Shown here: positions 1 through 5,452 of the stretch, piece after piece
Layout of the letters: the number at the start of each line of letters is the position of its first letter
How positions within the stretch are numbered: the first letter of the stretch is position 1
DNA from: Methanothrix sp.
GTDB lineage: Archaea; Halobacteriota; Methanosarcinia; Methanotrichales; Methanotrichaceae
Reading direction: 5' to 3'
DNA: 8,315 bases
Assembly (NCBI GenBank): GCA_011391755.1
Contig: JAABPZ010000051.1
Coordinates: 1-8,315, forward strand
Made by a program: the position numbers and the translations under genes
The notes under the pieces: generated by a model
What the model saw: only the letters and a program-made list of their open reading frames with translations
What the model was told of the DNA's origin: nothing
The model's database searches: none

Positions 1-22
1 CAAAGACGACTAAATCTGTCCA

Positions 23-1057
23 TTAATTCCCGCAAACAACAGATTTCATCCCGCTCCTTTGAGCAGAATGGGAAAATGCCTCCTCAATTCCGGCAAGATT
101 CGTCCTCTTTGTTATGAGCCAGTCAGCCTTGATCTTGCCAGAGGTCAAAAGCTCTACAGCCTGCCGGTTTTGCCGGCTGCTACAGCCGTAGGCTCCGCTG
201 ATGGTCAGCTCATGGTAGTGAATGGAGCGTTGGTCGATCAGCTCTTCGTAGTTTCCAGGAGCTGGCCCAGAGAAGATGCAGATCCTTCCGCCGGGTGAGA
301 GAAGCTTCAAAAGATCATTGTCCACCCGCACTTGTGGAGTGGCGGTGAGGATGACGTCCACGCCTGCTTTGCCGATCTCCTCGACCAGGACGTTTTTCCC
401 GGACTCTTCCGCCGGATCGACAACCACAGCGTTTGTGTGCCTTTTCAGCAGGCGGATGCGGCCAGGCATTCTCTCTGCTACTATTATCGTCTCGGCTCCC
501 TGAAGCTCAGCTAAAAGAGCATGCAGAGCGCCGATGGGCCCGCCGCCGTAGATGAGAACACGATCACCTCTGCAGACGCGGGCCTGTTCCTGGCCGTTAA
601 TGCAGCAAGCCAGAGGCTCCGCCAGAGCAACGAGAGCCGGTTTTGCTCCCTGGGGCAGCAGGTTAACGCCGCCGGAAAGGCTCTGCTCGGGCAGGGCTAA
701 GAGCTGTGCAAAGCCTCCGTCGCAGTTGAATCCCATGATCCTGATGCTTGGGCAGCGATTGTCGGCTCCCCGCAGGCACGACCGACATTTTCCGCAGGCC
801 AGGCCCGGCCAAACCTGTGCCAGGTCGCCTTTCGCCAGGGCTATGTCTGAATCGATCTCCACGATCCTGCCCACCATCTCATGCCCCAGCACGCGAGGAT
901 AAGCCAGGTCCCGGTGGCCCTGCTCTCTCATTTTGACATCCGTGCCGCATACATTGCAGGCTTTGATCTCCAGCAGGGCGCCGCCTTTAGGGCAGAGCGG
1001 ATCGGGGATATCGCAAAGCTCCAGAACTCCCGGAGCCTTTAGAATCGCAGCTTTCAT
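23..1057 (-). CDS. Zinc-dependent medium-chain alcohol/polyol dehydrogenase
   Basis: This is a 344-residue cytosolic NAD(P)-dependent dehydrogenase of the MDR superfamily, in the threonine/sorbitol dehydrogenase style. The catalytic zinc site is visible as C37 (VCGTD), H59-E60 (GHE) and E147 (LAEPLAC). The structural zinc lobe has C88, C91, C94 and C102. The Rossmann nucleotide motif YGGGPIGAL lies at 170-178, and E195 at the end of the second strand suggests NAD rather than NADP. Length and all metal ligands match active family members. Its ATG overlaps the cobT stop as ATGA, so the two are co-transcribed and probably translationally coupled. The substrate cannot be read from sequence. The family annotation is sure; any alcohol, threonine or sugar-alcohol assignment would be a guess. 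No terminator is visible in the 22 bases after the stop. Confidence 0.9.
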   Translation of the reverse strand: MKAAILKAPGVLELCDIPDPLCPKGGALLEIKACNVCGTDVKMREQGHRDLAYPRVLGHEMVGRIVEIDSDIALAKGDLAQVWPGLACGKCRSCLRGADNRCPSIRIMGFNCDGGFAQLLALPEQSLSGGVNLLPQGAKPALVALAEPLACCINGQEQARVCRGDRVLIYGGGPIGALHALLAELQGAETIIVAERMPGRIRLLKRHTNAVVVDPAEESGKNVLVEEIGKAGVDVILTATPQVRVDNDLLKLLSPGGRICIFSGPAPGNYEELIDQRSIHYHELTISGAYGCSSRQNRQAVELLTSGKIKADWLITKRTNLAGIEEAFSHSAQRSGMKSVVCGN

Positions 1058-2094
1058 TTCTTGGGCAGCTCCACGGTCATGAGCACCCGGTCCGTCTCCT
1101 CGACCAGCTGCTTTTGCGTAAAGCCGTAAAGTCCGGCCAGAAGGCTGGCACCGCCCATGCCCACGCCCTCTTTGACGTAACCTTTTGCGTAGATCTGCAC
1201 GCCCGGGATCTTGGAGTTCTCCAGTCCCGGGTCGGAGTAATAGTAAGGCCGGCCGGTCGATTCAACGATCTCCTTAAAGTTGGCCGTTTTGTCTTCCACG
1301 ATATATTTGGTGGTAGCAATGGAGATGTCGCCCTCGATTTTCAGGGCTTTTGCCAGGGCCAGCACGGCGGCCATTTGCGTGCCACCGGCTAAGACCACCC
1401 GGCAGCCCTGCAGGCCCTGCATGAGGCCCAGAGCCGCGGCCATCATGGGGTCGCCCACCTGTTCGACCGCCCGCAGGGGTTCGCTCTTCAGGCTGCCAAT
1501 TTTGATGCCGGCCCGCAAAAATGCGCTGGACACCACGCTCTGCTTGAGGGCAGTGGGATTGGACTGGAAGCTGCTGCTCACATTGACATCATAGCCCAGA
1601 GCCCAGAGAACGGCCATAGCCGTGGTCGTGCCTCCGGCGATGGATTCACCGATGATGACGCAGTCGGAGAGTTTGGCGAGCTTCTTTCCCAGCATGACGG
1701 CATTTTCGTAGAGGGCGATAGCGTCCGGCACGGCAGGCTCTTTGCGAATGTCGCTGCCCGCAGATCCGCCCAGCTCTGCATAGGGAATGGCCGGTTTCTT
1801 ACGAAGGCCCGAGGCCACGAATAAGGAAGGTATGCCGGTCAGGTTCAGAGCGGCCTTGGTGACGATGGCGGGAGTGGGCGAGCCGCCCGGCGCTTCCGGT
1901 AGCTCGGGCATGGTGATGATGCGGTTGGTCTCCACCAGCTCGGCATCGGCGCCGGGGGTATAGTCGGTCAGCTCCGGCGTGGTTCCGGCAGCAGATAGGC
2001 CGGGAATCTTGCCGGTGTCGGTGTTGGAAATGATGCAGAGAAATAAAGGCCGCTGGGGGCGCGGCTCGAAATCGGGGTAGATCCAGTTTGGCAT
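1054..2094 (-). CDS. cobT: Archaeal CobT: nicotinate-nucleotide-dependent phosphoribosyltransferase for the cobamide lower ligand
   Basis: The protein (346 residues) belongs to the archaeal CobT group (TIGR00303, formerly UPF0284; DBI_PRT fold). By family knowledge it transfers phosphoribose from nicotinate mononucleotide to the lower-ligand base, giving the alpha-ribotide that is joined to the corrin ring. Visible signatures, numbered from this ATG, are GGSPTPAIVTKAAL at about 70-83, GESIAGGTTTA at 149-159, a VGDPMM segment, and LAGGTQMAAVLALAKAL. The glycine-rich KEGVGMGGAS segment is near the C-terminus. I chose the ATG at 2094. An in-frame GTG at 2115 adds seven residues, but it sits only about 5 nt from the start site expected from the AT-rich box at 2141-2150, while the ATG has a leader of about 26 nt. 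Neither start has a strong Shine-Dalgarno sequence. The stop overlaps the downstream dehydrogenase start by ATGA. Confidence 0.9.
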   Translation of the reverse strand: MPNWIYPDFEPRPQRPLFLCIISNTDTGKIPGLSAAGTTPELTDYTPGADAELVETNRIITMPELPEAPGGSPTPAIVTKAALNLTGIPSLFVASGLRKKPAIPYAELGGSAGSDIRKEPAVPDAIALYENAVMLGKKLAKLSDCVIIGESIAGGTTTAMAVLWALGYDVNVSSSFQSNPTALKQSVVSSAFLRAGIKIGSLKSEPLRAVEQVGDPMMAAALGLMQGLQGCRVVLAGGTQMAAVLALAKALKIEGDISIATTKYIVEDKTANFKEIVESTGRPYYYSDPGLENSKIPGVQIYAKGYVKEGVGMGGASLLAGLYGFTQKQLVEETDRVLMTVELPKK

Positions 2095-2140
2095 AATTTT
2101 AACCCTGGTCTGCACCTATATGAAACCAACGCCAGTGGAC

Positions 2141-2150
2141 TTAATTTAAC
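2141..2150 (-). promoter_or_regulatory. Candidate TATA box for the cobT-dehydrogenase operon
   Basis: On the minus strand this reads GTTAAATTAA, an AT-rich box whose centre is about 26 nt before an expected transcription start near 2120. It is the only such box between cobT and the terminator of the preceding gene. The match to the archaeal TATA consensus is weak, so this is a position-based inference. Confidence 0.4.
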
Positions 2151-2204
2151 TAAACTTGCGTTGATCGGCACACAAGCAGGCTTTGGCGGAATGGAATGGA
2201 ATGG

Positions 2205-2217
2205 AAAAATAAAAAAG
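2205..2217 (-). terminator. Poly-T terminator after the acylphosphatase gene
   Basis: Reading the minus strand, the stop codon of the acylphosphatase gene is followed within a few bases by a run of six T, then A, then five T. Intrinsic termination in Euryarchaeota typically occurs at such oligo-T tracts without a hairpin. The tract is followed by three tandem GGAAT units (plus-strand reading, 2188-2204). Confidence 0.6.
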
Positions 2218-2220
2218 GAT

Positions 2221-2805
2221 CTAAATAATGCCTTTTGCCCTCAGGGCAGCCCGCATCTCTGTAACTTCCGATTGCAGCTTCTCGAACCTCTGTTCCAGAT
2301 AGCCCTTCAGGTCCTTTCTGGTTTCCCGGACCTCTTCAAGCAGATTTTCCGAAGAATTGAGGTCCTCCTTTTGCAGTTCGATGGTCTCTTTTTGCAGTTC
2401 GATAGTATCCTTCTGCAATCCGATCATGGTATCCATCTTTCTGCCGAGATTTTCGTTCAGACCATTAACTGCACCAATGAGATTCTTCAGGTGGACTGCG
2501 GCGATATCCAGCCGGGAATCTGTCTCGCCTTTATCCACAAGCTTGTAGAATCTGGAAAAATCGCCTCTGGGCTCAGAGTATTCTCTTTCGATGGATGCGA
2601 CCTGAATCAGACTGTTCTTAATGTTTATGGCTTCTTCAAACCATTTTAGTTTATCTTCGTCGCCTTCAGCTACTATTTTTACCCGGCCGTCATCGAGATT
2701 CTCGACCACTCCTTTCAGTCCCAGCATTCCGGCAAAATCGGTGACTTTTGCCCTGTATCCAGTCTTCTGGACACTGCCCGAGACATAAGCTACAAGCCTC
2801 TTCAT
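2221..2805 (-). CDS. Acylphosphatase-domain protein with C-terminal coiled coil
   Basis: The protein (194 residues) has an acylphosphatase-like alpha/beta domain at about 1-90 followed by a predicted coiled coil at about 100-190. The catalytic pair of the family is present: R18 in VQKTGYR and N36 in ENLDDGRV. The usual phosphate-cradle VQGVGFR is altered to VQKTGYR. Acylphosphatases hydrolyse the acyl-phosphate bond of small mixed anhydrides and are normally about 90 residues, so the second half is an addition. It contains back-to-back heptads (QKDTIEL, QKETIEL, QKEDLN) at 131-150, suggesting oligomerisation or attachment to a partner. The open frame extends 24 codons upstream to 2877. I start at the ATG at 2805 because the domain begins there, because a TATA box (2827-2835) lies inside the extension, and because GCAGGA precedes the ATG. 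It is probably monocistronic. The cellular role is unknown. Confidence 0.8.
   Translation of the reverse strand: MKRLVAYVSGSVQKTGYRAKVTDFAGMLGLKGVVENLDDGRVKIVAEGDEDKLKWFEEAINIKNSLIQVASIEREYSEPRGDFSRFYKLVDKGETDSRLDIAAVHLKNLIGAVNGLNENLGRKMDTMIGLQKDTIELQKETIELQKEDLNSSENLLEEVRETRKDLKGYLEQRFEKLQSEVTEMRAALRAKGII
2353..2415 (-). repeat. Three tandem 21-nt heptad-coding repeats
   Basis: Three consecutive 21-nt units encode the heptads at residues 131-151 of the acylphosphatase-coiled-coil protein. The units at 2374-2394 and 2395-2415 match at 17 of 21 positions by eye, and the third (2353-2373) is more diverged. Whole-heptad units keep both the reading frame and the coiled-coil register, which points to in-frame tandem duplication. 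Confidence 0.75.
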
Positions 2806-2826
2806 ATTCCTGCATTTTAGGAGTTC

Positions 2827-2835
2827 TTTATATTT
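2827..2835 (-). promoter_or_regulatory. TATA box of the acylphosphatase gene
   Basis: The minus strand reads AAATATAAA, centred 26 nt before the ATG at 2805. This spacing predicts a leaderless or nearly leaderless transcript. It also argues against the longer open frame to 2877, which would place the promoter inside the coding region. Confidence 0.6.
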
Positions 2836-2879
2836 GGCCTTATCGCTGCTATTGGTAATCTGTGTAGTCCCGTACAACT

Positions 2880-3557
2880 CTATTCTTCTTTCCCATGCCC
2901 CATTAATGGGTATATAAAGTCAAAGGTTTCGGGACTACACACTGGCATGCGCGGCATTTGTTGGGGAACCTTTTTCTCATTCAAAGCAAACAATTCAAGA
3001 GCTTTATTTGCCAGACGGTCTGTACGTTTCATAATTTGATCTCGGGTCCATTTATCGCAATTCTTAAGGTCCTCGTTCAAGAAAAGTCCATTATCGTATC
3101 CTCCTTTTTTCTCCTCAAAGCACTTGTTACTAAGCTCTTGGTTGATGCCTGAAAGCGTCAGGTTTCCAATGCGGTCTACGCATTCTTCTTGTATTTTCTT
3201 TGCCGAAGACTTATCTCCACCTGCGATCATGTTTTCCCAACACTGAGGGATGTTTTTACTTTGCGGGAAAATGTGCTCAATTGTCCAGACATACTGCTTG
3301 TGGTTTTCTTTCATCCTCCACATATCCAAAGGAAATTCTTTCTTCTTCCAATCACTTTGATTTTCCTTCCAATACGCTTCTGCGAGTGCACATAGGATAA
3401 AACGGGTAGCGGCAGAATTTTCAGAGTTGATAGGTTCCTTTAAATTTCTTAAAAAATCATCATCGCTGGAGGAAACTGAAAAAAGTTCATGTTTGATTAA
3501 TTCAACTGTAGAATCTACCTCCAAGCCATCGATTTCATGTACATGCTCAATAGGATT
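2880..3557 (-). pseudogene. 5'-truncated DUF262/DUF1524 (GmrSD-like) restriction nuclease, C-terminal part
   Basis: This is the C-terminal end of a DUF262-DUF1524 protein. In the family, the N-terminal ParB-like DUF262 nucleotidase drives a C-terminal His-Me-finger nuclease that cuts foreign or modified DNA. Homology-like sequence runs from EIDGLEVDS through the nuclease motifs YVWTIEHIFPQ, RIGNLTLSG and ELSNK to the stop. Counting from the TTG codon at 3524, the key residues are H84, N121 and N133. Only about 225 residues remain, against my recollection of roughly 550-700 for full members. The frame is closed by TGA at 3558-3560. Within the family-like region there is no ATG or GTG start; the only candidate is the TTG at 3522-3524, and it has no ribosome binding site. 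The nuclease motifs themselves are intact. Base composition is visibly more AT-rich than the flanking housekeeping genes, consistent with acquisition and decay. Confidence 0.75.
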
Positions 3558-3848
3558 TCAATTACTCGGCTTAAGGAGTAAATCCGAAATGTGTTTTCGC
3601 CCTTCCTAATTTGGGTCGTGTACTTTCTTAACTGAAAAATTTTATTACGATTTCATCAATTAATAAGTTGGGGTAGCGATAAATTCGAATCTTGATGTTT
3701 CACGATTTTGGTGCTGGCAGAAGGTATGACTGATCATGTATGGACTATCAAGAAGCTAATGGCATTCTGGATACCAATTCAATGATATGCGTACACGACC
3801 GGATTTCAAAGAATAGCAGGAAAATCGACATCTATTGTTATAAATCAT
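3558..3848. other. Gene-free AT-rich spacer with short repeats
   Basis: No credible gene is present on either strand. Every frame on the minus strand, where the missing part of the nuclease should lie, is interrupted by stops and shows no motif I recognise. The stretch contains a 9-nt direct repeat (GGATTTCAA at 3553-3561 and 3801-3809) and a perfect 10-nt inverted repeat (3614-3623 with 3791-3800). It separates the nuclease remnant from the 3' end of tRNA-Pro. Confidence 0.6.
3614..3800. repeat. Segment bounded by a 10-nt perfect inverted repeat
   Basis: GGTCGTGTAC at 3614-3623 is the exact reverse complement of GTACACGACC at 3791-3800, enclosing a 187-bp non-coding segment. The repeat does not extend further on either side, and I see no matching target-site duplication directly outside it. 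It could be the remnant of a very small mobile element or a chance pairing. Confidence 0.35.
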
Positions 3849-3920
3849 GGGGCCACGGCGATTTGAACGCCGGTCACAGGACCCCCAGTCCTGTAGGATA
3901 CCAGGCTACCCTATGGCCCC
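3849..3920 (-). tRNA. tRNA-Pro (anticodon GGG)
   Basis: The 72-nt minus-strand sequence folds as a tRNA. The acceptor stem is GGGGCCA with TGGCCCC, all seven pairs perfect. A D arm follows with GG in the loop. The anticodon stem is CAGGA with TCCTG, enclosing the loop CTGGGGG. The variable loop is TGAC, and the T arm is CGGCG-TTCAAAT-CGCCG. The anticodon GGG is at 3886-3884, with U33 before it and G37 after it, as in proline tRNAs. The D stem is imperfect (10-25 is G-U and 13-22 is T-T). CCA is not encoded, so it would be added after transcription, as is common in archaea. There is no intron. A TATA-like box lies upstream at 3951-3960. Confidence 0.95.
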
Positions 3921-3950
3921 GCATGGCGCACCCTAGGATGCAGAGGTGGC

Positions 3951-3960
3951 ATATAAGGAT
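3951..3960 (-). promoter_or_regulatory. TATA box upstream of tRNA-Pro
   Basis: The minus strand reads ATCCTTATAT, centred about 34 nt before the mature 5' end of the tRNA. That fits a primary transcript beginning a few nucleotides upstream, with RNase P trimming the leader. Confidence 0.6.
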
Positions 3961-4075
3961 TTCCCACGGCCCGCGGACAAAGCTTTGCTTCCTCTCCGAG
4001 CCTCAGTGCTATCGGACTGTGATATTTTTTGCGGACGGGTGGCCAAAGGTGCAGAGCCCAAAAACATGTGCCAAA

Positions 4076-4122
4076 AGAGGGGACAAAAAACCCTGGACCA
4101 TTGGGTCTTTTTTCGCCCCTCT
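4076..4122 (-). terminator. Hairpin terminator after the secreted propeller gene
   Basis: An imperfect inverted repeat lies 9 nt past the stop at 4131. AGAGGGG pairs with CCCCTCT, and A6 pairs with T6 across a 2x2 mismatch. CCC then pairs with GGG beside a 2-nt bulge, around a loop containing TGGACCAT. On the minus strand the stem is followed by a short T run (CTCTTTTGG). Position and shape suggest a 3'-end signal or stability element insulating tRNA-Pro from the upstream gene. Confidence 0.65.
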
Positions 4123-4130
4123 TCCAATTC

Positions 4131-5048
4131 TTAATAATACTTGGGTTTGGGTGGCTCAGGCTGAGGATTCAATTGGTCAATTGGGTTCTTTGCCATCCCT
4201 ATCTTTCCCATGGCATTTGGCATGATTCCAGAGTTTCTGATGCCGGATGCGTCTGCCAATACCCCAGTCGTAGCGCTGAAAGACATAAGTCCCACATCTG
4301 AGATCCAGGTGTGTCCGCTCTGAGACCGGACTACTGTATCAACCAGCGTGGAGAGGTCCAGGCGGTGGATCTCACTACCCCAATTGGCATAGTAAATGCT
4401 TCCATCCCGGTAAGCCATTCCGGTTATTGGAGCGTTATTGCTGGTGTAAATCCTGCTGACAGTTCCGCCGGATACTCGATAGATAGAGGCAGGTATCTGG
4501 TTTCCTGAGCTGAGGTAAAGATTGCCATCCTGGTCATGGATGAAATCTCCTGCCCAAAAACCATCGACATCAGAGAGCCTCACAGTATAATAGGGAGTTG
4601 CAGCTCCTCCGGATAAGAGGTAGATCTGACCGTCTGCGCCAGCTCCGCGAGACTCGCTAAAATAGACTTCGAGTCCGCCGGAAGCAGTTGGGTGGTATTC
4701 CAGGTCCCTGATATAAGTGCTATGCGTGTAGGCTACCTGATCCGTAGTAGTCCAGGTCCCGCCTGTGGTCCTTGTGGCCAGGTAGATCTTATTATCATTA
4801 GCATTCACATAGTATAGCTTCTCTGGCACATAAGGATGGAAGGCAAAGGTGTAGATGTTTCCGGACGGGCGGGCGAAATAAACATTCTCACTTCCGCTCA
4901 TAGCAGATGAGTAAACCTTTCCTGGGTTTTCCATTGCATCTGCGAAATAGACTGTGGCCGGACCCTGTCCCATAGCTGCAATTGACGTCAGAGATATAAA
5001 AAAAATTAGCAATAGCAGTATCTTTACTGGAGCTGAAATTCGATTCAT
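4131..5048 (-). CDS. Secreted beta-propeller-like protein with C-terminal NPQPEPP motif
   Basis: A 305-residue protein with a Sec-type signal peptide: NRISAPVK is basic, followed by the hydrophobic run ILLLLIFFISLTSIAA, with likely cleavage near residues 25-30. The mature part consists of aromatic strand repeats typical of NHL/YWTD/SMP-30-like propellers: NVYFARPSGNIYTF, KLYYVNANDNKIYL, LEVYFSES, DQDGNLYLSSG and GSIYYANWGSEIHRLDL. About five or six blades can be counted. The last 18 residues are proline-rich with the string LNPQPEPPKPKYY. There is no C-terminal membrane anchor and no catalytic motif, so a surface or secreted binding role is inferred. The start ATG is preceded by AGAAGGGATG and by a strong TATA box at 5091-5101. 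The gene is monocistronic, with a hairpin after its stop. I do not recognise a named family. Confidence 0.8.
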   Translation of the reverse strand: MNRISAPVKILLLLIFFISLTSIAAMGQGPATVYFADAMENPGKVYSSAMSGSENVYFARPSGNIYTFAFHPYVPEKLYYVNANDNKIYLATRTTGGTWTTTDQVAYTHSTYIRDLEYHPTASGGLEVYFSESRGAGADGQIYLLSGGAATPYYTVRLSDVDGFWAGDFIHDQDGNLYLSSGNQIPASIYRVSGGTVSRIYTSNNAPITGMAYRDGSIYYANWGSEIHRLDLSTLVDTVVRSQSGHTWISDVGLMSFSATTGVLADASGIRNSGIMPNAMGKIGMAKNPIDQLNPQPEPPKPKYY

Positions 5049-5090
5049 TTTAACATCCCTTCTGATCGAGATATTAATAGTAAATGATGA

Positions 5091-5101
5091 TATATAAATT
5101 T
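5091..5101 (-). promoter_or_regulatory. TATA box of the secreted propeller gene
   Basis: The minus strand reads AAATTTATATA within a longer AT-rich block, a strong archaeal TATA match centred about 48 nt before the ATG at 5048. The expected transcription start is near 5071, giving a leader of about 23 nt that contains the AAGGGAT ribosome binding site at about 5055-5062. Confidence 0.75.
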
Positions 5102-5117
5102 ATTCTTGATAGATCTA

Positions 5118-5369
5118 TTATCCTCTATTCTTCACTCCCACATACATCATCCATCCGCCCACCAGCACTGTCATTCCAAAGAGCACCAGGCTTTGCAGTC
5201 CCATGCCGTTGGGCAGATCGAATATGACCACCGCGCCCATGATCACGCTGCCGGCGCCAAGGAGAATCACACCAAGCCTTGCCGAGATGAGATAGGTTAT
5301 GAAGCCGAGAGCGATGAGGGCCGCGGCAATCAATAGCGGCGTTGAAAATAATGGGATGGACAGATTCAT
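5118..5369 (-). CDS. Small three-helix membrane protein of unknown function
   Basis: The product is an 83-residue, very hydrophobic protein with three predicted transmembrane segments at about 10-29, 33-50 and 57-79, separated by short loops (SARLG; FDLPNGMGL) and ending in the basic tail KNRG. I do not recognise the family and see no catalytic motif. I chose the ATG at 5369 rather than the in-frame ATG at 5393 for two reasons. TATA-like sequences at 5394-5413 predict transcription starts around 5371-5382, downstream of the longer start. GGACGGGG also precedes the chosen ATG. The gene is divergent from the cysteine desulfurase and shares its short control region. It lies upstream of, and in the same direction as, the secreted propeller gene, which nevertheless has its own promoter. 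Confidence 0.7.
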   Translation of the reverse strand: MNLSIPLFSTPLLIAAALIALGFITYLISARLGVILLGAGSVIMGAVVIFDLPNGMGLQSLVLFGMTVLVGGWMMYVGVKNRG

Positions 5370-5393
5370 GATTTCCCCGTCCTTTTGCTGCAT

Positions 5394-5413
5394 ACTTATA
5401 GTTTCTTATAAGT
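5394..5413. promoter_or_regulatory. Symmetric divergent promoter element
   Basis: ACTTATA and TATAAGT form a perfect 7-nt inverted repeat with a 6-nt spacer. Each arm resembles a TATA box. In the minus direction the box centred at about 5398 is 29 nt before the ATG at 5369. In the plus direction the box centred at about 5408 predicts a start near 5433 and a leader of about 20 nt to the desulfurase ATG at 5453. The symmetry could be simply two TATA boxes or an overlapping operator. Confidence 0.55.
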
Positions 5414-5452
5414 TCGCCATCTATTTACCCAAGTATCTCCCAAGGGTCGGTG

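Noticed and set aside
2095..2220. Cobalamin riboswitch upstream of cobT
   Set aside because: The leader predicted from the AT-rich box is only about 26 nt, and no B12-box-like conserved core is visible. The GGAAT triplet repeat there is a simple tandem repeat.
2161..2649. 162-codon open frame on the plus strand
   Set aside because: It is antisense to the acylphosphatase-coiled-coil gene and mirrors its heptad repeats. There is no ribosome binding site or motif of its own.
2806..2877. 24-residue N-terminal extension of the acylphosphatase protein
   Set aside because: It contains the likely TATA box and has no domain homology. The ATG at 2805 begins the acylphosphatase fold exactly.
3553..3809. 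CRISPR array
   Set aside because: Two copies of GGATTTCAA resemble the tail of some archaeal CRISPR repeats, but there are only two short copies, far apart, with no regular spacers and no cas genes.
3849..3920. tRNA-Pro 3' end as an integration attachment site
   Set aside because: The location beside a decayed nuclease is suggestive, but I could not find a second copy of the 3' tRNA segment elsewhere in the window, nor an integrase gene. The far end may lie outside.
3740..4225. 161-codon open frame on the plus strand
   Set aside because: It runs through tRNA-Pro, the hairpin terminator and the end of the secreted protein gene, so it cannot be a normal coding region.
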